DNA of 64,000 nt from JBNAGF01 sp049801055. GTDB lineage: Bacteria; Pseudomonadota; Alphaproteobacteria; Rhodobacterales; Rhodobacteraceae. Within the stretch, counting starts at the first letter, position 1, and each line of letters begins with the position of its first letter. Under the pieces are notes generated by a model, which saw nothing but the letters and a program-made list of their open reading frames with translations, ran no database searches and was not told where the DNA came from. The stretch covers positions 615,008-679,007 of the forward strand of contig NZ_JBNAGF010000001.1 in the NCBI RefSeq assembly GCF_049801055.1, in the 5' to 3' direction. This document shows positions 31,939-40,173 of this stretch, piece by piece. Made by a program: the position numbers and the translations under genes.

Positions 31939-33984
31939 ATGTTCAACAAGATCCTGATCGCGAACCGGGGCGAGATCGCCTGCCGGGTTATCAAGACAGC
32001 CCGCAAGATGGGTATCAAGACCGTCGCCATCTATTCGGACGCGGACAAGCAGGCGCTGCATGTGGAGATGGCGGACGAGGCAGTCCATATCGGCCCGCCA
32101 CCCGCGAACCAGTCCTATATCGTTATTGACAAGGTGATGGACGCCATTCGTCAGAGCGGCGCTCAGGCGGTGCACCCGGGTTACGGCTTTCTGTCCGAGA
32201 ACAGCAAATTCGCAGAGGCGCTCGAAGCCGAGGGTGTCGCATTTGTCGGACCTCCGAAAGGTGCCATCGAGGCGATGGGCGACAAGATCACCTCGAAGAA
32301 GATCGCTCAGGATGCGGACGTATCGACCGTGCCCGGTTATATGGGTTTGATCGAAGATGCCGACGAAGCGGTGAAGATTTCCAACGAAATCGGTTATCCG
32401 GTGATGATCAAAGCCAGCGCTGGCGGTGGCGGCAAGGGCATGCGGATCGCATGGAACGACGAAGAGGCGCGCGAAGGCTTTCAGTCATCCAAGAACGAGG
32501 CGGCGAATTCCTTTGGCGATGACCGGATCTTCATCGAGAAATTCGTGACCCAGCCGCGGCATATCGAGATTCAGGTTTTGTGTGATGCCCATGGCAACGG
32601 CATCTATCTTGGGGAACGGGAATGTTCGATCCAGCGACGCAATCAAAAGGTTGTCGAAGAGGCACCCAGCCCATTCCTCGACCCGGGAACCCGTAAGGCA
32701 ATGGGCGAACAGGCAGTGGCTCTGGCCAAGGCCGTGGGCTACGCCAGCGCCGGAACCGTGGAATTCATCGTCGACGGCGAAAAGAACTTTTACTTCCTTG
32801 AAATGAATACCCGCCTGCAGGTGGAACATCCGGTGACCGAACTGATCACTGGCGTCGATCTGGTTGAACAGATGATCCGCGTTGCTGCCGGCGAACCGCT
32901 CAGCATTACGCAGGATGACGTGACCCTGACCGGTTGGGCAATCGAGAACCGGCTTTATGCCGAAGATCCTTACCGGGGGTTCCTGCCTTCGATCGGCAGG
33001 CTGACCCGCTATCGCCCGCCGGCGGAAATCGCGGCCGGTCCGATGCTGGTGAACGGCAAGTGGCAGGGGAAAGCGCCCGAAGGCGATGCTGCGGTGCGCA
33101 ACGACACCGGTGTCTACGAAGGCGGCGAGATCTCGATGTATTATGACCCGATGATCGCCAAGCTCTGTACCTGGGCGCCGACCCGGGCACAGGCAATCGA
33201 AGCGATGCGCGTTGCGCTGGACGGCTTCGAAGTCGAAGGCATTGGTCACAACCTGCCGTTCCTTTCGGCGGTCATGGACCATCCGAAATTTATCAGCGGT
33301 GATATGACAACCGCCTTCATCGCCGAGGAATATCCGGAAGGGTTTGAAGGTGTCGAACTGTCTGAGGATAATCTGCGCCGGGTGGCGGCCGCTGCATCGG
33401 CCATGTTCCGCGTTGCCGAGATCCGGCGCACCCGAATTTCCGGCCGGATGGACAATCATGAGCGCAAGATCGGCAAGCGCTGGGTGGTATCGCTGCAAGG
33501 CCAGCACTATGCGGTGAAGGTCAAGGCGGACAAGCACGGCTCCACGATCAAGTTCGAAGACGGACATAAGATGCGCGTGACGTCGGATTGGACGCCGGGC
33601 GATAGCCTTGCCCGTCTGCAAGTCGGCGAGGCACCGCTTGTCCTGAAGGTGGACAAGATCACCTCGGGCTACCGGCTACGCACCCGTGGTGCGGATCTGG
33701 TGGTGACGCTGCGCACCCCCCGGCAGGCCGAACTGGCGTCGCGGATGCCGGAGAAACAGGCGCCGGATACCTCCAAGCTGCTGCTTTGCCCGATGCCCGG
33801 CCTGATCGTGAAGGTCGATGTCGAGTTGGGTCAGGAAGTTCAGGAAGGGCAGGCCCTTTGCACCGTCGAGGCCATGAAAATGGAAAACATCCTGCGAGCA
33901 GAGAAAAAAGGCGTGGTCTCCAAGATCAACGCAGGTGCCGGCGATAGCCTCGCCGTCGACGATGTGATCATGGAGTTCGAATGA
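31939..33984 (+). CDS. pccA: Propionyl-CoA carboxylase alpha chain (biotin carboxylase + BCCP)
   Basis: 681 residues. Biotin carboxylase domain: MFNKILIANRGEIACRVIKTA, YGFLSENSKFAEA, the ATP-grasp glycine loop KASAGGGGKGMR, and EMNTRLQVEHPVTELITGVDLV. A middle linker that binds the beta chain follows (about 450-605), then a C-terminal biotinyl domain with VEAMKMENILRAEKKG, where Lys647 carries biotin. It carboxylates biotin with ATP and bicarbonate for PccB. Terminators upstream suggest its own promoter, separate from pccB. Confidence 0.96.
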   Translation: MFNKILIANRGEIACRVIKTARKMGIKTVAIYSDADKQALHVEMADEAVHIGPPPANQSYIVIDKVMDAIRQSGAQAVHPGYGFLSENSKFAEALEAEGVAFVGPPKGAIEAMGDKITSKKIAQDADVSTVPGYMGLIEDADEAVKISNEIGYPVMIKASAGGGGKGMRIAWNDEEAREGFQSSKNEAANSFGDDRIFIEKFVTQPRHIEIQVLCDAHGNGIYLGERECSIQRRNQKVVEEAPSPFLDPGTRKAMGEQAVALAKAVGYASAGTVEFIVDGEKNFYFLEMNTRLQVEHPVTELITGVDLVEQMIRVAAGEPLSITQDDVTLTGWAIENRLYAEDPYRGFLPSIGRLTRYRPPAEIAAGPMLVNGKWQGKAPEGDAAVRNDTGVYEGGEISMYYDPMIAKLCTWAPTRAQAIEAMRVALDGFEVEGIGHNLPFLSAVMDHPKFISGDMTTAFIAEEYPEGFEGVELSEDNLRRVAAAASAMFRVAEIRRTRISGRMDNHERKIGKRWVVSLQGQHYAVKVKADKHGSTIKFEDGHKMRVTSDWTPGDSLARLQVGEAPLVLKVDKITSGYRLRTRGADLVVTLRTPRQAELASRMPEKQAPDTSKLLLCPMPGLIVKVDVELGQEVQEGQALCTVEAMKMENILRAEKKGVVSKINAGAGDSLAVDDVIMEFE

Positions 33985-34077
33985 TCCCGTGACCGATTGT
34001 GCGCGCGAGAACGGTTTTGCTCTGGCTGGAGTCCCGGAGACGATCCGGGGCTGGTCCGGGTGCCGCTCGGGTTGGGG

Positions 34078-34533
34078 CTATTTTTCAGCCCCGATGCCGC
34101 GGCGCTCGCGCAATTCCTGTTCGCGCAACGGAAATTTGTCGATGGACCGGCTGAGCTCGCGCACGCTCCACGGAAAAGGTTTTCGCAGCTTGACGCCGCC
34201 ATCCTTGCCGATCAGCACCAGTTGGAACCCGCGTGGCCGAAGTTTCGAACGCAGCGACCCCCGCGCGGCCGGATCGGTGTCTGTCAGCACCACGACCTCG
34301 CGATCTCGCAGCATCTCTTCGCCCTGTGCCAGCATGTTGATCTGCTGTTCAAACCGGGGATCCGAAGGCGTGTCGGCAAAAACCACTATCGGCCGGTTTG
34401 TCCATAAAAATTCACTCAAATCGCTTTCGCCCGCCGGGCGGATGAGAGTTTCATTCTCTGGCGCCGTGGCATCTGCGGCCAATGCGGCCATCGGCAGAAA
34501 GGCTGTCATAACAAGGGCTAGCGTGCGGTTCAT
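34078..34533 (-). CDS. DUF4174 domain protein, secreted
   Basis: 151 residues. Signal peptide MNRTLALVMTAFLPMAALAAD; the rest fits DUF4174 (RPIVVFADTPSDPRFEQQINMLAQ, REVVVLTDTDP, RGFQLVLIGKDGGVKLRKPFPWSVREL), a thioredoxin-like periplasmic fold without an active CxxC. CAGGAG stands 5 nt before the ATG at 34533. Function unknown. It lies on the opposite strand between pccA and the sulfotransferase-like gene. Confidence 0.8.
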   Translation of the reverse strand: MNRTLALVMTAFLPMAALAADATAPENETLIRPAGESDLSEFLWTNRPIVVFADTPSDPRFEQQINMLAQGEEMLRDREVVVLTDTDPAARGSLRSKLRPRGFQLVLIGKDGGVKLRKPFPWSVRELSRSIDKFPLREQELRERRGIGAEK

Positions 34534-34641
34534 GCGATCTCCTGTCGGGTTGAATATAAACCTCAATTCCGGGATTGCGACCGGGGAAACGTCTGAAGGC
34601 GGCAAAAAGTTTAACGTTAATGGCTTCGTCAGGGGTTGGGC

Positions 34642-35649
34642 ATGACCATCGCTGCAATCCCCTCCTTGCGGCCGCGTCGGGCGGTCCGGGGCAATCGGAC
34701 GGGCAAAACCATGGACGTCATCCTGCATATTGGCGCGCATCGTTGCGCCACCACCAGTTTTCAGGCCTACATGCGCCGTAATGCAACAAGCTTCATGGCG
34801 GATGGCACCGGATTCTGGGGGCCGAAACGCACGCGAAATGGGCTGTTCTGCGGTGTCGTCCCCGGCGGGGTTTCGGCACCGGTTCGCAATCCGCGTCGCC
34901 GCGCTGCGGGCCGAATCAGAATGCAGCTCGATGGCAGCGCCCGACAGGGTGTTCGGCTGTTGGTCGTCAGCGACGAAAACATCATGGGAAACATGCGTCG
35001 CAACCTGCATGACCGGGCGCTTTATGCCGGAGCAGGGCAGCGCCTGTCGCATTTCGGCACCGCCTTTGGTGGCCGGGTCACCCGTGTGGCAGTGAACATT
35101 CGGGCGCTCGATCTGTTCTGGAGTTCGGCATTGGGCTACGGGCTGACCCGGGCGCATCCGTTGCCCGACAGTCAGGCGCTGGCTGATATTGCCGAAAACA
35201 GGCGTGGTTGGCGCGAAGTCATCGAAGACGTGGCCTGCGCGCTGCCGGATACGCCAATAACCGTCATGCCATTCGAGCGTTTTGCAGGGCGGCCAGATCG
35301 TCAGCTTTCTGCGATGACCGGTGGCGCCGTGCCCACGAAGAATGCTCAAGACTGGTTGAACGCCACCCCTAAACTGGCACGCCTGCGGCGCGATCTGCCC
35401 GAAGAGATTGCCACGCAATTGCCCGCCGGTGAGGGGCGTTGGCTTCCGTTTTCGCCAGCCCAGGCCGCAAGGCTGCGCGGTGTATATGCCGAAGATCTGA
35501 GCTGGCTTATGGCGGGGGCCGACGGGCTCGCCCAGCTGGCTGTGGTGCCAAACAAAACAACGGCGGAGAAAACTCCGCCACAGACCGATTTGACAAGAGG
35601 AAGACCCCATGACCAAGACCAACAAGGGCGATTGGCAGGCGCTGGCTGA
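34642..35649 (+). CDS. Sulfotransferase-like P-loop protein
   Basis: 335 residues. DVILHIGAHRCATTSFQAYM near residue 28-45 is a PAPS-binding-loop pattern (G-x-H-R-x-x-T-S/T-S), as in bacterial sulfotransferase-like proteins. LLVVSDENIMGNM and VAVNIRALDLFWSSALGYG could be the second nucleotide-contact region. Otherwise I see no characterised match. The ATG at 34642 follows AGGGG at 6 nt. The last 41 nt overlap the start of methylmalonyl-CoA mutase in another frame, which is unusual and may couple their translation. Confidence 0.62.
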   Translation: MTIAAIPSLRPRRAVRGNRTGKTMDVILHIGAHRCATTSFQAYMRRNATSFMADGTGFWGPKRTRNGLFCGVVPGGVSAPVRNPRRRAAGRIRMQLDGSARQGVRLLVVSDENIMGNMRRNLHDRALYAGAGQRLSHFGTAFGGRVTRVAVNIRALDLFWSSALGYGLTRAHPLPDSQALADIAENRRGWREVIEDVACALPDTPITVMPFERFAGRPDRQLSAMTGGAVPTKNAQDWLNATPKLARLRRDLPEEIATQLPAGEGRWLPFSPAQAARLRGVYAEDLSWLMAGADGLAQLAVVPNKTTAEKTPPQTDLTRGRPHDQDQQGRLAGAG

Positions 35650-37741
35650 AAAGGAATTGCGCGGCCGCCCGCTCGACGATCTGACCAAGGACACGCTCGA
35701 AGGGATTGCCGTCAAACCGCTTTATACCGCGGAAGACAACGCCGACCTCGACCACATGGGAACGATGCCGGGCTTTGGCCCGTTCACCCGCGGGGTCAAG
35801 GCAACCATGTATGCCGGGCGCCCTTGGACAATCCGGCAATATGCCGGTTTCTCGACGGCCGAAGAATCGAACGCTTTCTATCGCCGCAACCTGGCTGCCG
35901 GTCAGCAGGGCGTGTCGGTGGCCTTCGATCTGGCCACTCACCGCGGCTATGACAGCGATCATCCCCGCGTCGTGGGCGATGTGGGCAAGGCCGGCGTGGC
36001 AATCGACAGTGTCGAGGACATGAAAATTCTGTTCGACGGTATCCCGCTCGACAAGGTGTCGGTGTCGATGACCATGAATGGCGCGGTGGTTCCGATCCTC
36101 GCCAGCTTCATCGTGGCGGGCGAAGAGCAGGGCCATGACAAGAGCCTGCTGGCCGGGACCATCCAGAACGACATTCTCAAGGAGTTCATGGTCCGCAACA
36201 CCTATATCTATCCGCCCGAGCCGTCGATGCGGATCATCTCGGACATCATCGAATATACTTCGAATGAGATGCCCAAGTTCAACTCGATCTCGATCTCCGG
36301 CTACCACATGCAGGAAGCCGGGGCGAACCTCGTGCAGGAACTGGCCTATACGCTGGCCGACGGGCGCGAATATGTGCGCGCGGCGATCAATGCGGGCATG
36401 GATGTCGACAAGTTCGCCGGCCGTCTGTCGTTCTTCTTTGCCATCGGCATGGATTTCTTCATGGAGATTGGCAAGCTGCGCGCGGCCCGCACGCTCTGGC
36501 ATCGCGTGATGACCGATTTTGGTGCCAAGAACGAGCGCTCCAAGATGCTGCGGACCCATTGCCAGACCTCTGGCGTGTCGCTGCAGGAACAGGACCCCTA
36601 CAACAACGTGATCCGCACCGCCTACGAGGCGATGAGCGCGGTGCTGGGCGGCACCCAGTCGCTGCACACGAATGCGCTGGACGAAGCCATCGCGCTTCCC
36701 ACCGATTTTTCAGCCCGGATTGCGCGGAACACTCAGCTGATCCTTCAGGAGGAAACCCGCGTAACCAACGTGGTCGATCCGCTGGCGGGGTCCTACTATG
36801 TGGAAAGCCTGACCGGCGAACTGATCGAGAAAGCCTGGGCCCTGATGGAAGAGGTCGAGGAAATGGGCGGTATGACCAAGGCCGTCGAAAGCGGCATGCC
36901 AAAGCTGCGTATCGAGGAATCTGCCGCGCGCCGGCAGGCAATGATCGATCGCGGCGAAGAGGTGATCGTTGGCGTCAACAAGTATCGCAAGGAAAAGGAA
37001 GACCCGATCGATATTCTCGAGGTCGACAATCAGGCAGTGCGTGAAGCGCAGATTGCCCGACTCGAGAAAATGCGCGGCAGCCGGGACGAAGCTGCCTGTC
37101 AGGCCGCGCTTGATGAACTGACGCGCCGCGCCAGTGCGGGCGGCAACCTGCTCGAAGCGGCTGTCGAAGCCGCACGGGCCCGTGCATCCGTGGGAGAGAT
37201 CAGCATGGCAATGGAAAAGGAATTCGGTCGTCACCGCGCCGAGGTCAAAACTCTGGCCGGAGTGTACGGCGCTGCTTATGAGGGCGACGAAGGCTTTGCC
37301 GCGATCCAGAAGAGCATCGACGAGTTCGCCGAAGCCGAAGGTCGGCGTCCACGTTTGCTGGTGGTCAAGATGGGGCAGGACGGACACGACCGGGGCGCCA
37401 AGGTGATCGCTACGGCCTTTGCTGATATCGGCTTTGACGTGGACGTGGGCCCGCTGTTCCAGACCCCGGAAGAAGCCGCGCAGGACGCGATCGACAATGA
37501 CGTGCACGTGGTGGGGATTTCCAGCCAGGCGGCAGGCCACAAGACACTGGCGCCGCAGTTGGTCGACGAGCTGAAAAAGGCCGGGGCCGGCGATATCATC
37601 GTGATCTGTGGTGGAGTCATTCCGCAGCAGGACTACGACTATCTCTACAAGCACGGTGTCAAGGCCATATTCGGGCCCGGCACCAACATCCCCGAAGCCG
37701 CACAGGACATTCTGCGGCTGGTGCGCGAAGCGCGCGGTTGA
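35609..37741 (+). CDS. Methylmalonyl-CoA mutase
   Basis: 710-residue single-chain B12 enzyme that turns (R)-methylmalonyl-CoA into succinyl-CoA, the last step of propionate assimilation. TIM-barrel part: MYAGRPWTIRQYAGFSTAEE, GVSVAFDLATHRGYDSD, TMNGAVVPILA, ISISGYHMQEAGA and the substrate-binding AVLGGTQSLHTNALDEA. C-terminal cobalamin domain: MGQDGHDRGAKVIATAF, where His593 is the lower Co ligand, followed by GISSQAAGHKTL and CGGVIPQQDYDYLYKHGV. GAGGAAG lies 5 nt before the ATG. The epimerase gene is not nearby. Confidence 0.97.
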   Translation: MTKTNKGDWQALAEKELRGRPLDDLTKDTLEGIAVKPLYTAEDNADLDHMGTMPGFGPFTRGVKATMYAGRPWTIRQYAGFSTAEESNAFYRRNLAAGQQGVSVAFDLATHRGYDSDHPRVVGDVGKAGVAIDSVEDMKILFDGIPLDKVSVSMTMNGAVVPILASFIVAGEEQGHDKSLLAGTIQNDILKEFMVRNTYIYPPEPSMRIISDIIEYTSNEMPKFNSISISGYHMQEAGANLVQELAYTLADGREYVRAAINAGMDVDKFAGRLSFFFAIGMDFFMEIGKLRAARTLWHRVMTDFGAKNERSKMLRTHCQTSGVSLQEQDPYNNVIRTAYEAMSAVLGGTQSLHTNALDEAIALPTDFSARIARNTQLILQEETRVTNVVDPLAGSYYVESLTGELIEKAWALMEEVEEMGGMTKAVESGMPKLRIEESAARRQAMIDRGEEVIVGVNKYRKEKEDPIDILEVDNQAVREAQIARLEKMRGSRDEAACQAALDELTRRASAGGNLLEAAVEAARARASVGEISMAMEKEFGRHRAEVKTLAGVYGAAYEGDEGFAAIQKSIDEFAEAEGRRPRLLVVKMGQDGHDRGAKVIATAFADIGFDVDVGPLFQTPEEAAQDAIDNDVHVVGISSQAAGHKTLAPQLVDELKKAGAGDIIVICGGVIPQQDYDYLYKHGVKAIFGPGTNIPEAAQDILRLVREARG

Positions 37742-37802
37742 AACGAAACGGGCAGGGGGCATAACGCCCCCGCGTTCCATGCCTGAGCAGGCTGTGACAC
37801 AC

Positions 37803-37815
37803 GAAATACTCCCGC
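37803..37815. repeat. REP-like fragment, copy 3
   Basis: GAAATACTCCCGC repeats the core of copy 2 (GAAAATACTCCCGC at 22892-22905). The rest of the 255 nt gap between the mutase and ndk holds no convincing gene. Confidence 0.35.
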
Positions 37816-37996
37816 GCAGCGCCTTTGCCCACCGGTGAAACGGGACGTCAGGTGCGAAAGTTCCATAGGATTGCGTGGATTGCTTCGGGATCCTCTTCCC
37901 AAAGCTGTCCGGGCGTGTTACGCGGCGCGCGACATGTCGCGGTCGGGTCGATACCGGCCGCTGTTTTTCGCCTCAGTTTCTCAAGGAGATCGCCCG

Positions 37997-38419
37997 ATGG
38001 CACTGGAACGCACCTTTAGCATCGTCAAGCCCGACGCAACCCGCCGCAACCTGACCGGCGCAATCAACGCCAAGCTGGAAGGCGCTGGCCTTCGCATCGT
38101 TGCGCAAAAGCGCATTCACATGACCAAAGAGCAGGCCGGCAAGTTCTACGAAGTCCACAAGGAACGCCCGTTCTATGACGAACTGTGCGAGTTCATGTCC
38201 TCGGCTCCGGTTGTCGTTCAGGTTCTGGAAGGTGACAACGCCATCGCCAAGAACCGCGAAGTGATGGGCGCAACCAACCCCGCAGACGCGGCACCGGGCA
38301 CCATTCGTGCCGAGTTTGCCGAGTCGGTTGGTGAAAACTCTGTCCACGGTTCCGATGCACCGGAAACGGCCGCGGTTGAGATTGCCTATTTCTTCTCGGG
38401 CATCGAACTGGTCGGCTAA
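37997..38419 (+). CDS. ndk: Nucleoside-diphosphate kinase
   Basis: 140-residue cytosolic enzyme that balances NTP/NDP pools. MALERTFSIVKPDATRRN at the N terminus, the catalytic histidine in ENSVHGSDAPETAAVEIAYFF (NxxHGSD signature) and the standard length make this clear. AAGGAG lies 8 nt before the ATG. A strong terminator follows, so it is transcribed alone. Confidence 0.97.
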   Translation: MALERTFSIVKPDATRRNLTGAINAKLEGAGLRIVAQKRIHMTKEQAGKFYEVHKERPFYDELCEFMSSAPVVVQVLEGDNAIAKNREVMGATNPADAAPGTIRAEFAESVGENSVHGSDAPETAAVEIAYFFSGIELVG

Positions 38420-38440
38420 GAAACCGACCCTCGGTTTCCG

Positions 38441-38478
38441 CGGCTCGGATCTTGTTTCAAGATCCGGGCCGTTTTTTT
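38441..38478 (+). terminator. Intrinsic terminator of ndk
   Basis: CGGCTCGGATCTTG (38441-38454) pairs with CAAGATCCGGGCCG (38458-38471), 14 bp with one G-T pair, 3-nt loop, then seven T. Confidence 0.95.
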
Positions 38479-38480
38479 GT

Positions 38481-38816
38481 TCAGTCGTTGCGTTTCTCGA
38501 TCACACCGATGGCGTTCAATGTCGCCTCCAGATCCGAACGGCCCTTGTCAAAGGCGCGGTCGACCAGCGTGTCGAAACGCTTTCGCAACGCCTTCTTTTC
38601 CTCTCCCTTACAATCGTTCCATGGGCGTCCCTGCAAGGCCATGACGAGCACGTAGTAGCCAATGAAATGCGGGCGCGACCCGGCTTTCAGCAGCCTCTCA
38701 TAGGCCGCATCCGCCCCAAGGGCGCGCAGGTCATCGGCGCTGTGGATGCCAGCGCGGGCGCAGCTTGCCTCGTAGGCTGGACCAAGATTGCGGATCGAAG
38801 AGACAGGTTCGGTCAT
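38481..38816 (-). CDS. TfoX C-terminal domain protein
   Basis: 111 residues. SSIRNLGPAYEASCARAGIHSADDLRALGADAAYERLLKAG is the helix-hairpin-helix-like TfoX C-terminal domain. The N-terminal TfoX domain found in the competence regulator Sxy/TfoX is absent, so it is the stand-alone form common in alphaproteobacteria. The second half (WNDCKGEEKKALRKRFDTLV) is charged and helical. Possible DNA or protein binding; no proven role. ATG start at 38816. Confidence 0.82.
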   Translation of the reverse strand: MTEPVSSIRNLGPAYEASCARAGIHSADDLRALGADAAYERLLKAGSRPHFIGYYVLVMALQGRPWNDCKGEEKKALRKRFDTLVDRAFDKGRSDLEATLNAIGVIEKRND

Positions 38817-38945
38817 GGCGGCAATCTAGCGCTGCTCCCCGGGGCTGTCACCCGAGACTGCAATGGTCGCTTGACCGGTTGATCCCGGCTTGACAGTCAC
38901 AAATGCCGGACAGACCGTGGCCACAACCGATATGGGGAAGAATAT

Positions 38946-40166
38946 ATGAAAGTTCCGGGCGAGACGATTGGTGATCTTGATCTGGCACATCCGCCAGCTG
39001 GCTTCGTCGATGATCCGTTTCCATTCTACGATGCGCTTCTGGCGCATGCACCTGTGTTGGACCAGCCGGACGGTTCGGTGCTGTTGTGCAAACACGCCGA
39101 CCTTGATCGCATCTATCGGGACACAAAGGTTTTTTCGTCAGACAAACAGGCAGTGTTTGGCCCCAAATTCGGGGTCGGCTCACCGCTGTTCGAACATCAT
39201 ACGACCTCTTTGGTTTTCTCGGATCCGCCGCTGCACACGCGGGTCCGCAAGATCATGACATCAGCTCTGACGCCGCGGGCGATCGCGCGGATGGAGCCGG
39301 GGCTGATCGACACGGTTGATCATCTGCTGGACCGGATGCAGGGGCGCGAAACGGTGGATCTGATCGATGATTACGCAGCGTCGATCCCGATCCAGATCAT
39401 CGGAAACCTGCTCGATATGCCGATGGATGAACGTGATCCCCTTCGGGACTGGTCGCTGTCCATTCTGGGCGCGCTTGAGCCGTCTCTAACGGAGGAACAA
39501 CTGGCGCGTGGGCACCGCGCGGTGGAAGAGTTCAAGGACTACCTTACGGATCTGATCGCCCGCCGCCGCGCCCGGCCCGGTGACCCGGAAACCGACGTGC
39601 TGACACGGCTGATCCGGGGCGAGGGGGCCGATGCGCAGCTCTCGGAGATCGAGTTGATCCAGAACTGCATTTTCATTCTGAACGCCGGGCATGAAACGAC
39701 CACCAATCTGATCGGCAACGGGCTTGCGCTGTTGGCTGACCATCCCGATGAAAGGGCGCGTTTGCAGGCCGACCTGTCCCTGATCAACCCGGCGATAGAG
39801 GAAATGCTGCGGTTTCGTTCGCCCAACCAGTTCGGCAATCGGGAGACCAAGGCAAAGGTCGAAATTGGCGGGCGGGTGATACCGGCGGGCACCAACCTGC
39901 ATCTGTGCATAGGGGCTGCCAACCGGGATCCCGAGGTATTTGCCGACCCGACCAAATTCGATATCTCGCGCAAGCCCAACAAGCATCATGCCTTTGCTGG
40001 GGGCCCGCATATCTGTGTGGGCCTGACACTAGCCCGGCTCGAGGGGCGGATCGCCATTGCCCGCTTCTTGCAGCGTTTCCCGCGATTCCGGATTCTTCCC
40101 GGGCGCGAAAACGGAGGACGGATCCGGTTCAGGGGCTACGCACGCCTGCCTGCGGCCCTTGGCTGA
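38946..40166 (+). CDS. Cytochrome P450
   Basis: 406-residue soluble P450 monooxygenase. I-helix oxygen-activation motif AGHETTTN (247-254), K-helix EEMLRFRS (ExxR) and heme loop FAGGPHICVGLTLAR, with Cys357 as the thiolate ligand. LVFSDPPLHTRVRK is the C-helix region. Resembles the bacterial CYP families that act on terpenes, fatty acids or macrolides; substrate unknown. No ferredoxin or reductase gene is adjacent, so redox partners must be encoded elsewhere. Confidence 0.93.
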   Translation: MKVPGETIGDLDLAHPPAGFVDDPFPFYDALLAHAPVLDQPDGSVLLCKHADLDRIYRDTKVFSSDKQAVFGPKFGVGSPLFEHHTTSLVFSDPPLHTRVRKIMTSALTPRAIARMEPGLIDTVDHLLDRMQGRETVDLIDDYAASIPIQIIGNLLDMPMDERDPLRDWSLSILGALEPSLTEEQLARGHRAVEEFKDYLTDLIARRRARPGDPETDVLTRLIRGEGADAQLSEIELIQNCIFILNAGHETTTNLIGNGLALLADHPDERARLQADLSLINPAIEEMLRFRSPNQFGNRETKAKVEIGGRVIPAGTNLHLCIGAANRDPEVFADPTKFDISRKPNKHHAFAGGPHICVGLTLARLEGRIAIARFLQRFPRFRILPGRENGGRIRFRGYARLPAALG

Positions 40167-40173
40167 ACCAAGC

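Noticed and set aside
31241..31957. Long open frame with a fair ribosome site between the pcc-cluster hypothetical gene and pccA
   Set aside because: It runs through a strong terminator, over the lipoprotein gene in another frame and past the second terminator; the product has no recognisable pattern.
33989..34645. Plus-strand frame opposite the DUF4174 gene
   Set aside because: The minus strand has a signal peptide, ribosome site and known domain; the plus reading is Ser/Arg-rich noise.
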